Below, piece by piece: positions 1 through 7,791 of a stretch of DNA of 64,000 nt. Positions within the stretch are counted from its first letter, which is position 1. Each line of letters begins with the position of its first letter. The DNA comes from Agromyces flavus (GTDB taxonomy: Bacteria > Actinomycetota > Actinomycetes > Actinomycetales > Microbacteriaceae), in the NCBI RefSeq assembly GCF_900104685.1, contig NZ_LT629755.1, positions 2,480,001 to 2,544,000 on the forward strand. Direction: 5' to 3'. The notes beneath the pieces were generated by a model. It had not been told where the DNA came from. It searched no databases and was given only the letters and a program-made list of their open reading frames with translations. The position numbers were made by a program, and so were the translations under genes.

Positions 1-681
1 GAGGAGTACGACTGGGTGCTCATCGGCGACGACTACTTCGCCGAGGGCACGCTCGTCGCCGAAGCGGAGTCGATGGACGTTCCGTTCGGAGACCTCGCGC
101 CGGGGAACTACCTCTTGGAGATCGGATGGCCGGCCGGTGAGGAGCCGATCGTGCTTGCGGACGCGACGTTCTTCGTCGAGCCCTGCCCGCCGGACGTCAC
201 GGTCACCGTGACGCAGTGCCCGGCATACGGGGGTACCGGCTCAGCGGTCGTGCACCTGACGAGCCTCGTCGAGGGCCTGACCTACGAGGTGTGGGTGATC
301 GATGAGAACGATGTCGTGCAGGGCGGCGTCCAGGCCGTGGTCGGTGATGCGACGCACATGGCCGACGTCGAGTTCACCGACCTGCCCGCGGACATGTCCT
401 ATGACGTGTACGTGTACGCGCCGTGGGAGCCGCCGGGCGGCATGTCCGAGTGGGGCGAGGTCGACTACTGGGAGCTGAACGCGCACACGAGCTTCACGTT
501 GGACCCGTGCCCGCCGAAGCCGCATGAACCCGGCAAGCCGGCGACCCCGGCAGGCCTGGCCGAGACCGGCGCCGGTGGAACCGGCGGCCTGCTGGCCGCG
601 TCGATGGTCCTGCTCGGCCTCGGCGGAGCAGCGTTGATCGCGCAGCGCCACCGCGCAGCCGGAGCCCGAACGAAGGAGTGA
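1..681 (+). CDS. C-terminal part of a sortase-anchored surface protein (5' end outside window)
   Basis: The frame is open from the first base, so the gene starts upstream. What is visible is two beta-rich, Ig/Fn3-like stretches with Cys-Pro-Pro pairs, then a Pro/Lys linker, the sorting motif LAETG near residue 190 of the visible part, a hydrophobic helix and a basic tail ending RHRAAGARTKE. LAxTG followed by a membrane helix and positive tail is the signal used by class E sortases of high-GC Gram-positives, so the protein should be attached to the cell wall. The binding partner cannot be told. No sortase gene lies in the window. Confidence 0.8.
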   Translation, partial: EEYDWVLIGDDYFAEGTLVAEAESMDVPFGDLAPGNYLLEIGWPAGEEPIVLADATFFVEPCPPDVTVTVTQCPAYGGTGSAVVHLTSLVEGLTYEVWVIDENDVVQGGVQAVVGDATHMADVEFTDLPADMSYDVYVYAPWEPPGGMSEWGEVDYWELNAHTSFTLDPCPPKPHEPGKPATPAGLAETGAGGTGGLLAASMVLLGLGGAALIAQRHRAAGARTKE

Positions 682-783
682 CCTGAATCACGCCGAGTGG
701 CGGGCGGCCTCCGGGTCGCCCGCCATTCGCGTGCGCGCGCACGTGCGCCCGCCCGTCCGCTCCATATTCAACGCAGGTGCGGA

Positions 784-807
784 GGTGTGTCGCGCCCGCG
801 ACACACC
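784..807. terminator. GC-rich hairpin between convergent genes
   Basis: Arms GGTGTGTCGCG and CGCGACACACC form a near-continuous stem with a tiny loop. It lies between the surface-protein gene and the oppositely directed permease gene and probably ends one or both transcripts. Confidence 0.5.
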
Positions 808-830
808 GCGCCGGCCGGCGACACGCCGAG

Positions 831-883
831 GGCGGATGCCTCGCGACATCCGCCCTCGTCGATGCGGATGCCGCGGCATCCGC
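831..883. repeat. Intergenic cluster of the GGATG/CATCC palindromic motif
   Basis: Two palindromes lie side by side. GGCGGATG (831-838) pairs with CATCCGCC (847-854), and GCGGATGCCGCGGCATCCGC (864-883) is a perfect 20-base palindrome. The same core recurs throughout the window inside and between genes. Here it sits just downstream of the permease stop, so it may also act as a terminator. Confidence 0.6.
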
Positions 884-889
884 AGGTGG

Positions 890-1882
890 TCAGCCCTTCG
901 TCGCGCCCGCCAGGAGACCGCGCACGAAGTAGCGCTGCAGCGCGAAGAACACGATCAGCGGGATGACGATCGAGATGAACGCCGAGGCCGTCAGGAGCTG
1001 CCAGTCCTGGCCTCTCGTTCCGACGAGCTCGGCCAATCGTTGGGTGAGTGGTGCGACGTCCTGTGTGCCGCCCGAGAAGATCAGCGCCACCAGCAGGTCG
1101 TTCCACACCCAGATGAACTGGAAGATCGCGAACGATGCGAGCGCAGGCGTCGCGAGCGGCAGCACGATCCGACCGAAGATCTGCCCGTGCGTCGCGCCGT
1201 CGACGCGCGCGGCCTCGATGACGTCGTTCGGGATCTCGGAGATGAAGTTGTGCAGCAGGAAGATCGCCAGCGGCAGGCCGAACATCGCGTGCGCGAGCCA
1301 CACCGGGGCGTAGTTCTGCTCGGGGATGATCGGCACCACATCGTGCAGCCAGGCCTGCATCGGCCGGAGCCAGGTCGAGAACGTCTGCAGCAGCGGCACG
1401 AGCGCCATCTGCAGCGGCACGATCTGGAGCGCGAACACGAAGATGAAGAGCCAGTTGACCCACTTGAACTTGATCCACGCGAAGGCGTAGGCCGCCATCG
1501 AGGCGAACACGAGCGTGATGAGTGTGCCGAGCAGGGCGATCGCGATGGAGTTCACGATGTACGCGCCGAGCTGCGGCGACGATGACGACGTCGAGAGCAG
1601 GACGTCGCGGTAGTTGTCGAGCGTGAGCCCGGGGTTCGCGAAGAACGTCCACCAACCGGTCGTGCGGATCAGCTCGGCCGGCCGGAACGACGAGAGGAAC
1701 AGGCCGAACGTCGGAATGGTCCAGAGTACGGCGATGATGAGCGAGGCGATCGTCGCGGTGCGCGACGTCAGGCGCTTCTTGACCCGCGCCGCCTTGGGCT
1801 CGCCGTACTCGGCCTGCTCGGCGGCCTCGATCGAGCCGAGGTCCTTGCCGACCGGAAGATCGGCGGGTGCGACGCTGCTCAT
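890..1882 (-). CDS. Carbohydrate ABC transporter permease (second permease)
   Basis: This 330-residue membrane protein is one of two inner-membrane subunits of a carbohydrate importer (MalG/AglG class). It has a cytoplasmic N-terminus of about 45 residues, six predicted helices, and the permease EAA loop EAARVDGATHGQIFGRIVLPLA near residues 225-245, which docks the ATPase. The loop between the first helices is longer than in MalG, as in alpha-glucoside-type permeases. The ATG overlaps the stop of the upstream permease by four bases (ATGA), so translation is coupled. No ATPase gene lies in this operon; a shared MsiK/UgpC-type ATPase elsewhere is likely. The sugar is not determined. Confidence 0.85.
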   Translation of the reverse strand: MSSVAPADLPVGKDLGSIEAAEQAEYGEPKAARVKKRLTSRTATIASLIIAVLWTIPTFGLFLSSFRPAELIRTTGWWTFFANPGLTLDNYRDVLLSTSSSSPQLGAYIVNSIAIALLGTLITLVFASMAAYAFAWIKFKWVNWLFIFVFALQIVPLQMALVPLLQTFSTWLRPMQAWLHDVVPIIPEQNYAPVWLAHAMFGLPLAIFLLHNFISEIPNDVIEAARVDGATHGQIFGRIVLPLATPALASFAIFQFIWVWNDLLVALIFSGGTQDVAPLTQRLAELVGTRGQDWQLLTASAFISIVIPLIVFFALQRYFVRGLLAGATKG

Positions 1883-2847
1883 CGGATCTCCCTCTGCTTC
1901 CTCAGGACGTTGACGTTGTAGACGACGATGGGCAGGACCAGGATGAACAGGATCAGCGCGAGCGCGGATCCGCGCCCGACCTCGCTCGCCCGGAACGCCT
2001 GCGTGTACATCTCGTTCGCGATCGTGCTCGTGTTGAAGTTTCCGGCGGTCATCGTGCGGACGATGTCGAAGACCTTCAGCGTGGCGATCGAGATCGTCGT
2101 GACCACGACCACGAGGGCCCCTCGGATGCCGGGGACGGTGACGTTCAGGAACCGCTGCCAGGCATTGGTGCCGTCGAGCTGGGCCGCCTCGATCTGCTCG
2201 GTCGGCACGCCCTTGATCGCCGCACTCAGGAGGACCATGGCGAATCCGGTCTGGATCCAGATCATGACGACGATGAGCAGGAACGTGTTGATCGGGTCGG
2301 TCTGCATCCACTGCACCGGCTCGCCGCCGAATGCGACGACGATGGCATTGAGCAGGCCGATCTGCTCGCGGTCGCCCGAGCGGTACTCGTACACGAAGCG
2401 CCAGATGACGCCGGCGCCCACGAACGAGATCGCGATCGGCATGAACAGCACGACCTTGTAGTACTTCTCACCACGCGAACGGTCGATGAAGACCGCGTAG
2501 GCGAGTCCGATGATCGTCGCGAACGTCGGGACGATCAGCACCCAGATGACGGTGTTGATGAGGGTGCGGATGGCGGTGGGCTGCGTGAACGTCCAGACGA
2601 AGTTGTCCCACGTCCAGTTGCCGCTGCCGTCCTGGAACGCGAGGAGGCTGGTCCGGATCGCCGGGATCACGAGCCCGATGACCACGAGCAGCATGGCGGG
2701 GAGGAGGAAGCCGGCGAGCTGCCAGTAGTCCCGGCCCTTCTTCGGCGCCTTGTCGATGAAGAAGATGAGGAGGCCGACGACCGCCGCGAGGATCGCGAGG
2801 CCCATCACCACCTGAAGGAGTTTGCCGAGCAGATCGGCCGTAGTCAT
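1879..2847 (-). CDS. Carbohydrate ABC transporter permease (first permease)
   Basis: This 322-residue permease of the MalF/AglF class has an N-terminal helix after MTTADLLGKLLQ, five further helices and an EAA loop around EAAQLDGTNAWQRFLNVTVPGIR. It should form the membrane channel with the following gene, which it overlaps by four bases. It follows the binding-protein gene after a 114-base gap that holds a strong hairpin. A GGAGGCACCC ribosome site precedes the ATG. Part of the LacI-controlled sugar-uptake operon. Confidence 0.85.
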   Translation of the reverse strand: MTTADLLGKLLQVVMGLAILAAVVGLLIFFIDKAPKKGRDYWQLAGFLLPAMLLVVIGLVIPAIRTSLLAFQDGSGNWTWDNFVWTFTQPTAIRTLINTVIWVLIVPTFATIIGLAYAVFIDRSRGEKYYKVVLFMPIAISFVGAGVIWRFVYEYRSGDREQIGLLNAIVVAFGGEPVQWMQTDPINTFLLIVVMIWIQTGFAMVLLSAAIKGVPTEQIEAAQLDGTNAWQRFLNVTVPGIRGALVVVVTTISIATLKVFDIVRTMTAGNFNTSTIANEMYTQAFRASEVGRGSALALILFILVLPIVVYNVNVLRKQREIR

Positions 2848-2884
2848 GGGTGCCTCCCGGGATCGTCGTTGAAACTGGGGGTGC

Positions 2885-2916
2885 CGAGGGGCGGGGCTGT
2901 GAAACCCCGCCCCTCG
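2885..2916 (-). terminator. Intercistronic hairpin after the binding-protein gene
   Basis: CGAGGGGCGGGG (2885-2896) pairs perfectly with CCCCGCCCCTCG (2905-2916) over an 8-base loop. Such stems between a binding-protein gene and its permease genes usually give partial termination or protect the upstream message, so the binding protein is made in excess. Confidence 0.6.
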
Positions 2917-2961
2917 ATCATGCCGTGCGCTGGGCGAGCCTCGCGTACGGCGCGCGGGCGG

Positions 2962-4320
2962 CTAGCTCGCGGGCCAGCTCGCCTCGACGGTGTCGAGGAC
3001 CTGCTCGGTGCTCTCGCCGCCGACCCAGGCCACGATGCCCTTCCAGAAGGAGTCGGCACCGACGGCGCCGGGCATCAGGTCGGATCCGTCGAACCGGAAG
3101 GTGGTCTCGGGATCCTGGAGGATCTCGACCGCCTGCACGAGCAGCTCGCTCGACGCGTTCTCAGGGTCGAGCCCCTTGTTCGCGCTGACGACGCCGCCCA
3201 GGCTCACCCGGTTGTTCGCCCAGAGGTCGCTCGACAGGTAGGTGCGGAACGCCTCGACCTCTTCCGCGTCGCGGAAGGCGACGGGGAACTCGCCACCACC
3301 GGTGACCGAAAGCGGGTCGCCCGCGTTCGCCGGCGGCAGGAGGAAGCCGAACACGGTGCCTTCGGACGCCACGGTGTTCTCGTCGCCGCCCTCGGGGTTC
3401 CAGAAGGTCTCGTAGAAGGAGGCCTGGTGGTGCAGCGAGCACTCGCCCTCGAGGATGGGGAGGCCGGCCGTCTGGAACGCCTCGGTCACGAGGGTCGACA
3501 CGTCGCCGATGCCGCCGTTGACCATGTCGTCGCTCTTCAGGTACTCGCCGACGGCGTCGAAGGCCTCGGCGACCTGCGGGTCGTTGAACGGGATCTCGTG
3601 CGTGACCCACTGGTCGTACACGTCGGCGCCGTGCAGCCGGATCATGTAGTCCTCGATCCAGTCGGTGCCGGGCCATCCGGTCGCGTCACCGGACTCGAGG
3701 CCGACGCACCACGGCTTGTGGTCCCCTTCGGCGGCGATGGTGTCGGACAGCTCCTTGAGCTCGTCGAGGGTCTGCGGGATCTCATAGCCCTTCTCCTCGA
3801 ACTCGTCGGGCGAGTACCAGACCCAGCCCTTGACGCTCGCCATGAGGGGCGCGGCCCACACCGTGTCGTCGACGGTGGCGTACTCCTTCCAGATCGGGTC
3901 CCAGAATTCGTCGATGTTCGCGACGACCGGGTCGGACGCCGGGATCAGCCATCCGCCGTCGGCGAGCCGCTTGAGCAGGCCGGGCTGGGGGACGATGCCG
4001 ACGTCGGGGGCGTTCCCGCCCTCGGCCAGGACCGCGATCTGCGCCTCGAACTCGCTCGAGCCCTGGTAGTCGACCGAGATGCCGGTGCAGGTCTCGAAGT
4101 CGGACCACGACTCGACGAGGCGATCGGCCTCGAGGTCGAGGATCGTGCCGGCGACCGTGACCTCGGCGCCGTCGAACGTTCCGTACTCCTCGTAGTCGCT
4201 GCAGTCGACGTCGCCCGCCTCCTCGTTCGCGATGTCGCCGGTGCACGCCGTGAGCGTCAGGCCGACCGCCGCGGCCGCCACGATGGGGACCGCCCAACGG
4301 CGATGCCGTGTGAGTCTCAT
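2962..4320 (-). CDS. Carbohydrate ABC transporter substrate-binding lipoprotein
   Basis: This 452-residue protein has a basic N-terminus, a hydrophobic segment and a lipobox LTAC with the lipidated Cys at residue 26, so it is anchored on the outer face of the membrane. The rest fits family 1 solute-binding proteins of the alpha-glucoside (AglE-like) type and includes an aromatic-rich pocket region (GLESGDATGWPGTDWIEDY). The ATG is chosen because GAGGAG precedes it at normal spacing and the signal peptide starts there; in-frame codons upstream lack both. First gene of the operon, divergent from lacI, with an operator just upstream. Substrate unproven; a disaccharide or alpha-glucoside is the likeliest guess. 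Confidence 0.87.
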   Translation of the reverse strand: MRLTRHRRWAVPIVAAAAVGLTLTACTGDIANEEAGDVDCSDYEEYGTFDGAEVTVAGTILDLEADRLVESWSDFETCTGISVDYQGSSEFEAQIAVLAEGGNAPDVGIVPQPGLLKRLADGGWLIPASDPVVANIDEFWDPIWKEYATVDDTVWAAPLMASVKGWVWYSPDEFEEKGYEIPQTLDELKELSDTIAAEGDHKPWCVGLESGDATGWPGTDWIEDYMIRLHGADVYDQWVTHEIPFNDPQVAEAFDAVGEYLKSDDMVNGGIGDVSTLVTEAFQTAGLPILEGECSLHHQASFYETFWNPEGGDENTVASEGTVFGFLLPPANAGDPLSVTGGGEFPVAFRDAEEVEAFRTYLSSDLWANNRVSLGGVVSANKGLDPENASSELLVQAVEILQDPETTFRFDGSDLMPGAVGADSFWKGIVAWVGGESTEQVLDTVEASWPAS

Positions 4321-4355
4321 GTCATCTCCTCGTTGAGTTGGTGCAGGGCGGAACC

Positions 4356-4405
4356 GGGAACCGGTTCCAGCGCCCACGCTAGGACACGGGGCCGATTCCT
4401 CACAA
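4356..4405 (-). promoter_or_regulatory. Promoter and LacI operator of the sugar-uptake operon
   Basis: On the minus strand TTGTGA (4400-4405) and TAGCGT (4376-4381) are 18 bases apart. The palindrome GGGAACCGGTTCCA (4356-4369) begins right after the -10 box, over the likely start of transcription, so a bound LacI protein would block initiation. Confidence 0.65.
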
Positions 4406-4512
4406 GGTCTCGCGGGTCACGGTTCGGCTTCCGTGTCCCTTCGGCGGCGGTGTGCTGCGAGAGCGCTCCCACGCGCGAACGCCGCCGAGGACGTCGGCTC
4501 CGGGCCCTCGAA

Positions 4513-4550
4513 GGGAACCGGTTCCACATCGCTCCTCCGAGCACTACACT
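4513..4550 (+). promoter_or_regulatory. Promoter and second LacI operator upstream of the regulator gene
   Basis: A second identical GGGAACCGGTTCCA lies at 4513-4526. It overlaps a possible -35 (TTCCAC, 4522-4527) spaced 17 bases from TACACT (4545-4550). This fits autoregulation. The two operators are 157 bases apart, so looping between them is possible. Confidence 0.6.
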
Positions 4551-4584
4551 CTGCAACGGAGCAGCCCGACGGAGGGAGGCGGCG

Positions 4585-5607
4585 ATGGCGGCCATCGGCG
4601 ACGTCGCCAGGCTCGCGGGGGTCTCGAAGGCAACGGCCTCGCGGGCCCTGTCGGGCGGAGGCTACGTCGCCGAGGAGACCCGGCGCAGGGTCGAGGCCGC
4701 CGCCAGCGAGATCGGCTACATTGCGTCACCCGATGCCGCGAGCCTCGTGACCGGTCGCACGAAGAACATCGGGGTGATCATCCCGTTCGTCAACCGCTGG
4801 TTCTTCGGCGAGGTGCTCGAGGGCGTCGAGCGAGCGCTCCTCGCCGCCGGGTACGACCTGACGCTCTACAACCTCTCCGAGCAGGGCCCGCAGCGCACGC
4901 GCGTGTTCGACTTCTTCCTGGCCCGCAAGCGCGTCGACGCCGTCATCGCGATCGGCGTCGACCTCGACGACCACGAGGTCGCCGCGCTCGAGCGGCGCGA
5001 GAAGCCGCTCGTTGCGCTGGGCGGCAGCGGGGGTGCCGATGCGCGGCTCTCGGTCGACGATCGCGCGGTCGGCCAGCTCGCGACGGAGCACCTGCTGCAC
5101 CTCGGACACGCGCGCATCGCCCACCTCGCCGGTGTCGGAGCCTCCGCACGCCCGACGAGCGTGCAGGGCCAGCGCCGCCGGGGTCATCTCGATGCGCTCG
5201 CGGCCGCCGGAGTGCTCGACGACGAAGGCCCGCACCTCCTCGAGACCGAGATGAGCCTCCCCGGCGGGTACACGGGCGGGCTCCAGCTGCTCGGGCACCC
5301 GGGGGCGCGTCCGACGGCGGTCTTCGCGGCGTCCGACGAGATGGCGATCGGCACCATCCGCGCGGCCGAGAAGCTCGGCCTCGACGTGCCGGGCGACCTG
5401 TCGGTCATCGGCGTCGACGGACACGAGTACGCCGAGATGTTCGAGCTCACGACCGTCGAGCAGTACCCCGGCGAGCAGGGCCGTGCAGCGGTCGACGTGG
5501 TCATGGCCCTCCTGCTCGACGACGCGACGGCCGAACCGCTGCCCGATTCGGGCGCGCCGCTGCCGACCCGGCTGGTCGTCCGGGCGACCACCAGCGCGCC
5601 CCGCTGA
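4585..5607 (+). CDS. LacI-family transcriptional regulator of the divergent sugar operon
   Basis: This 340-residue repressor has the LacI helix-turn-helix at the very start (IGDVARLAGVSKATASRAL, about residues 3-22), then the hinge helix region and a periplasmic-binding-protein-like effector domain from about residue 60, ending with the usual SVIGVDGHEYAEM motif and C-terminal lobe. The ATG is fixed by GGAGGG upstream and by the position of the HTH. It is divergent from the binding-protein gene. Two copies of GGGAACCGGTTCCA, a typical LacI-family operator with central CG, lie between them. The inducer is presumably the sugar carried by the neighbouring importer. Confidence 0.9.
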   Translation: MAAIGDVARLAGVSKATASRALSGGGYVAEETRRRVEAAASEIGYIASPDAASLVTGRTKNIGVIIPFVNRWFFGEVLEGVERALLAAGYDLTLYNLSEQGPQRTRVFDFFLARKRVDAVIAIGVDLDDHEVAALERREKPLVALGGSGGADARLSVDDRAVGQLATEHLLHLGHARIAHLAGVGASARPTSVQGQRRRGHLDALAAAGVLDDEGPHLLETEMSLPGGYTGGLQLLGHPGARPTAVFAASDEMAIGTIRAAEKLGLDVPGDLSVIGVDGHEYAEMFELTTVEQYPGEQGRAAVDVVMALLLDDATAEPLPDSGAPLPTRLVVRATTSAPR

Positions 5608-5636
5608 CCGCGTCCGGAGACGCCACGCGACTCCGG

Positions 5637-5651
5637 TGTCCCTCAGGGACA
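5637..5651. promoter_or_regulatory. Short perfect palindrome upstream of the repeat-protein gene
   Basis: TGTCCCT-C-AGGGACA, with 7-base arms, lies 30 bases after the lacI stop and 100 bases before the next start. It may be an operator or a weak terminator; there is no T-run. Confidence 0.35.
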
Positions 5652-5751
5652 GCCCGGTGGCCGAGCCGATGACACCGTCGTAGCGTCCGCATCGGGCGGC
5701 CTGCGGAACCCTCAGACGCACGCGGTCCTTCATCCACCGAAGGAGGACACC

Positions 5752-6372
5752 ATGACCACCGAATCCGCCGCCGCCACCACTGCGGCGATCACTCACGAGC
5801 AGGGACTCATCCTGCAACGGATCTCGCGCGCGGGCGGCTACCGGGGCCCGAACGACGGCGTCCCCGGCCCGAACACCTGGAAGGCGCTCCAGCAGACCGG
5901 CAAGGGCTACGGGTACGCGGGCCACGTCGACGGCTATCCGGGCCCGGCCACGTGGGATGCGCTCGAGCGGCTCGCCGCCAAGGGCGGCTACACCGGCCCC
6001 AATGACGGCGCGATGCGGCCGGAGGCGTGGAAGGGCGTGCAGACCGTGCTCGCCGGGTTCGGCTACGCCGGACCCGTCGACGGGTACCCCGGAGAGGACA
6101 CGTACCGGGCACTCCAGGTGCTCGCCCGCATCGGCGGCTACTTCGGCCCGTACGACGGCCAGCTCGGGAACAACTCGTGGAAGGGCGTGCAGTTCGTGCT
6201 CACGGGCACCGGGTACGCCGGCCCCATCGACGGCGTCCCGGGACCCAACACGTGGAAGGCGCTGCAGCGCATCGCCCAACGCGGCGGCTACACCGGGCCG
6301 ATCGATGGCATCCCCGGGCCGAACACGTATGCCGGGCTCGCCCACCTCCTCGTGAGGAGCGAGCACGACTGA
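5752..6372 (+). CDS. Protein of seven GYxGPxDGxPGPxTWxALQ repeats, function unknown
   Basis: This 206-residue protein consists of seven tandem units of about 23-25 residues after a 20-residue Thr/Ala-rich start. Each unit carries a variant of GGYxGPxDGxPGPxTWKALQ (for example GGYRGPNDGVPGPNTWKALQ and TGYAGPIDGVPGPNTWKALQ). The pattern recalls the D-G-xxGPxT-x-xAhxxFQ core of PG_binding_1 domains, reduced to one short unit and repeated. I see no signal peptide or sorting signal, so it may be cytoplasmic or exported by an unusual route. Start is fixed by GAAGGAGGACACC before the ATG. The gene is alone between lacI and a terminator. Cell-wall or glycan binding is possible but inferred. Confidence 0.75.
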   Translation: MTTESAAATTAAITHEQGLILQRISRAGGYRGPNDGVPGPNTWKALQQTGKGYGYAGHVDGYPGPATWDALERLAAKGGYTGPNDGAMRPEAWKGVQTVLAGFGYAGPVDGYPGEDTYRALQVLARIGGYFGPYDGQLGNNSWKGVQFVLTGTGYAGPIDGVPGPNTWKALQRIAQRGGYTGPIDGIPGPNTYAGLAHLLVRSEHD

Positions 6373-6382
6373 GCGCAGACGA

Positions 6383-6421
6383 CGGATGCCCCGTGCCGAG
6401 CGAATCGGCACGGGGCATCCG
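6383..6421. terminator. Bidirectional terminator between the repeat-protein gene and rplL
   Basis: CGGATGCCCCGTGCCG (6383-6398) pairs with CGGCACGGGGCATCCG (6406-6421) as a 16-base perfect stem with a 7-base loop between two convergent stops. It carries a CGGATGCC core like the motif repeated across the window. Confidence 0.8.
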
Positions 6422-6477
6422 TGTGTTCAGGTGACGCGGGTCACCTCAAGCTGCGGCGCTCGAGTGAGCGCGCGACA

Positions 6478-6867
6478 TTACTTGAGGGTGACGGTCGCGC
6501 CGGCCTCCTCGAGGGCGGCCTTCGCCTTGTCGGCGGTCTCCTTGTTCGCGCCCTCGAGCACGGCCTTGGGAGCACCGTCGACGACGGCCTTGGCCTCGCC
6601 GAGGCCGAGCGAGGTGAGCTCGCGGACGACCTTGATGACCTGGATCTTCTTGTCGCCGGCGGCCTCGAGGACGACGTCGAACGAGTCCTTCTCCTCGACC
6701 TCTTCGGCAGCGGCACCGGCGCCACCGGCGGCCGGGGCGGCAACGGCAACGGGGGCGGCCGCGGTGACCTCGAAGGTCTCCTCGAACGCCTTCACGAACT
6801 CCGAGAGCTCGATGAGGGTCAGGCCCTTGAACTGCTCGAGCAGCTCCTCAGTGGACAGCTTCGCCAT
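6478..6867 (-). CDS. rplL: 50S ribosomal protein L7/L12
   Basis: This 129-residue stalk protein binds the L10 base as dimers and recruits translation GTPases. It has an N-terminal dimer domain ([21 protein letters not shown]), an Ala/Pro-rich hinge at about residues 36-52 and the C-terminal factor-binding domain with [20 protein letters not shown]. Length is normal for the family. It follows rplJ by about 50 bases, with GGAGAAACC before the ATG, and is the last gene before the terminator. Expression should be set by the L10 leader. Confidence 0.97.
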   Translation of the reverse strand: MAKLSTEELLEQFKGLTLIELSEFVKAFEETFEVTAAAPVAVAAPAAGGAGAAAEEVEEKDSFDVVLEAAGDKKIQVIKVVRELTSLGLGEAKAVVDGAPKAVLEGANKETADKAKAALEEAGATVTLK

Positions 6868-6918
6868 GATGGTTTCTCCTTAGATTTCCTGGTTACTCAC
6901 CGCTTGAGAGGCTCGCGC

Positions 6919-7434
6919 CTACGCAGCGGACTCCTGCTTCTCACGCAGCGCGTCGACCGTGCGGACGGCCTTCGACAGCGGTGCGTTGAACAGATATGCG
7001 GCTCCGAACAGCGAGGCCTTGAAGGCACCGGCGAGCTTCGCCAGGAGCACTTCGCGGGACTCGAGGTCGGCGAGCTTGCCTACCTCTTCGGCGGTCAGGG
7101 GCTTGCCATCGAAGAAGCCGCCCTTGACCACGAGGAGGGGGTTCGCCTTGGCGAAGTCACGCAGCGACTTCGCGACGGCGACCGGGTCGCCGTGCACGAA
7201 CGCGATCGCCGACGGACCCTTGAGGTCCTCGTCGAACGCGGAGATCCCGGCGTTGTTCGCCGCGATCTTGGTCAGCGTGTTCTTCACCACGGCGTAGCTC
7301 GCGTCCCCACTGATGGACTTGCGCAGCTCCTTGAGCTTCGCAACAGTGAGGCCGCGGTATTCGGTCAGCAGAACGGCGGTCGAGCTCTCGAACTTCTCGG
7401 TGAGCTCGGCAACCGCGGCTTCCTTGTTCGCCAT
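6919..7434 (-). CDS. rplJ: 50S ribosomal protein L10
   Basis: This 171-residue protein forms the base of the ribosomal stalk, binding 23S rRNA through its N-terminal domain ([24 protein letters not shown]) and L7/L12 dimers through its C-terminal helix ([13 protein letters not shown]). The ATG at 7434 is preceded by AAGGAG and matches the usual MANKEA start; an open frame upstream is leader sequence. First gene of rplJ-rplL, with a long untranslated leader. Binding of the L10-L12 complex to the leader would give autogenous control, as in other bacteria. Confidence 0.97.
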   Translation of the reverse strand: MANKEAAVAELTEKFESSTAVLLTEYRGLTVAKLKELRKSISGDASYAVVKNTLTKIAANNAGISAFDEDLKGPSAIAFVHGDPVAVAKSLRDFAKANPLLVVKGGFFDGKPLTAEEVGKLADLESREVLLAKLAGAFKASLFGAAYLFNAPLSKAVRTVDALREKQESAA

Positions 7435-7449
7435 GGCCACTCCTTGTAT

Positions 7450-7650
7450 CTCGACGTGCATCGCGGTGGCGATGCACGGCCTCGGAGCGCTGGCAACGTT
7501 CGGGAGAATGGAAAGAGCTCCGGCGCAGACGCGCGGAGCTCGGCCCGATTCGATCGGGAGGTCTTCGTCACACCTGCGCGGGCCCCTGCATTCGCAGAGC
7601 TTCGGTCGGCTCACCTCGCGGTGGGCGCGACGACCAGCGGTCTTCGGCTC
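7450..7650 (-). ncRNA. Ribosomal L10 leader (autoregulatory 5' UTR)
   Basis: About 200 untranslated bases lie between the promoter and rplJ. Near the 5' end is CCGAAGACCGCTGGTCG, and GTGTGACGAAGACC follows farther on, resembling the kink-turn region of actinobacterial L10 leaders. Close to the ribosome site is a perfect hairpin, GTGCATCG (7456-7463) with CGATGCAC (7470-7477). L10-L12 binding here would hold down translation of both genes. Exact boundaries need a covariance-model search. Confidence 0.6.
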
Positions 7651-7655
7651 CGACA

Positions 7656-7684
7656 AGGGTAGCGGATGGCGCGCACGCCGCCAA
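7656..7684 (-). promoter_or_regulatory. Promoter of rplJ-rplL
   Basis: On the minus strand TTGGCG (7679-7684) and TACCCT (7656-7661) are 17 bases apart. Transcription should start near 7649, giving a leader of about 215 bases. Confidence 0.6.
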
Positions 7685-7732
7685 ATCGGGTTCGCCACGA
7701 CGTGCTCACCCGATGCGGCCCATCCGGGAATA

Positions 7733-7776
7733 GTTGACCAATGTCCATGAGTTACGTATAGTTGACGCTTGTCAAC
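7733..7776 (+). promoter_or_regulatory. Promoter of the exporter operon with paired MarR-type operators
   Basis: TTGACC (7734-7739) and TATAGT (7757-7762) are 17 bases apart, close to sigma70 consensus and unusually AT-rich for this genome. A perfect inverted repeat GTTGACGCTTGTCAAC (7761-7776) overlaps the -10 and start site. An imperfect copy, GTTGAC-N4-GTCCAT (7733-7748), covers the -35. The copies are 28 bases apart. The downstream MarR protein is the obvious ligand. Confidence 0.75.
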
Positions 7777-7791
7777 GATTTCAGGAGCTCA

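Noticed and set aside
784..883. tRNA or small RNA gene in the first intergenic region
   Set aside because: It folds into three separate hairpins. No cloverleaf, T-loop GTTCGAAT or CCA end is found.
1867..4584. Very long open frame on the plus strand ahead of lacI
   Set aside because: It is antisense to two permeases and a binding-protein gene with clear motifs. Such frames arise from the third-position GC of minus-strand genes. Only the part from ATG 4585 is the real LacI gene.
5752..6372. CRISPR-like or DNA tandem repeat
   Set aside because: The repeats are at protein level with diverged DNA, of about 70 bases and without unique spacers.
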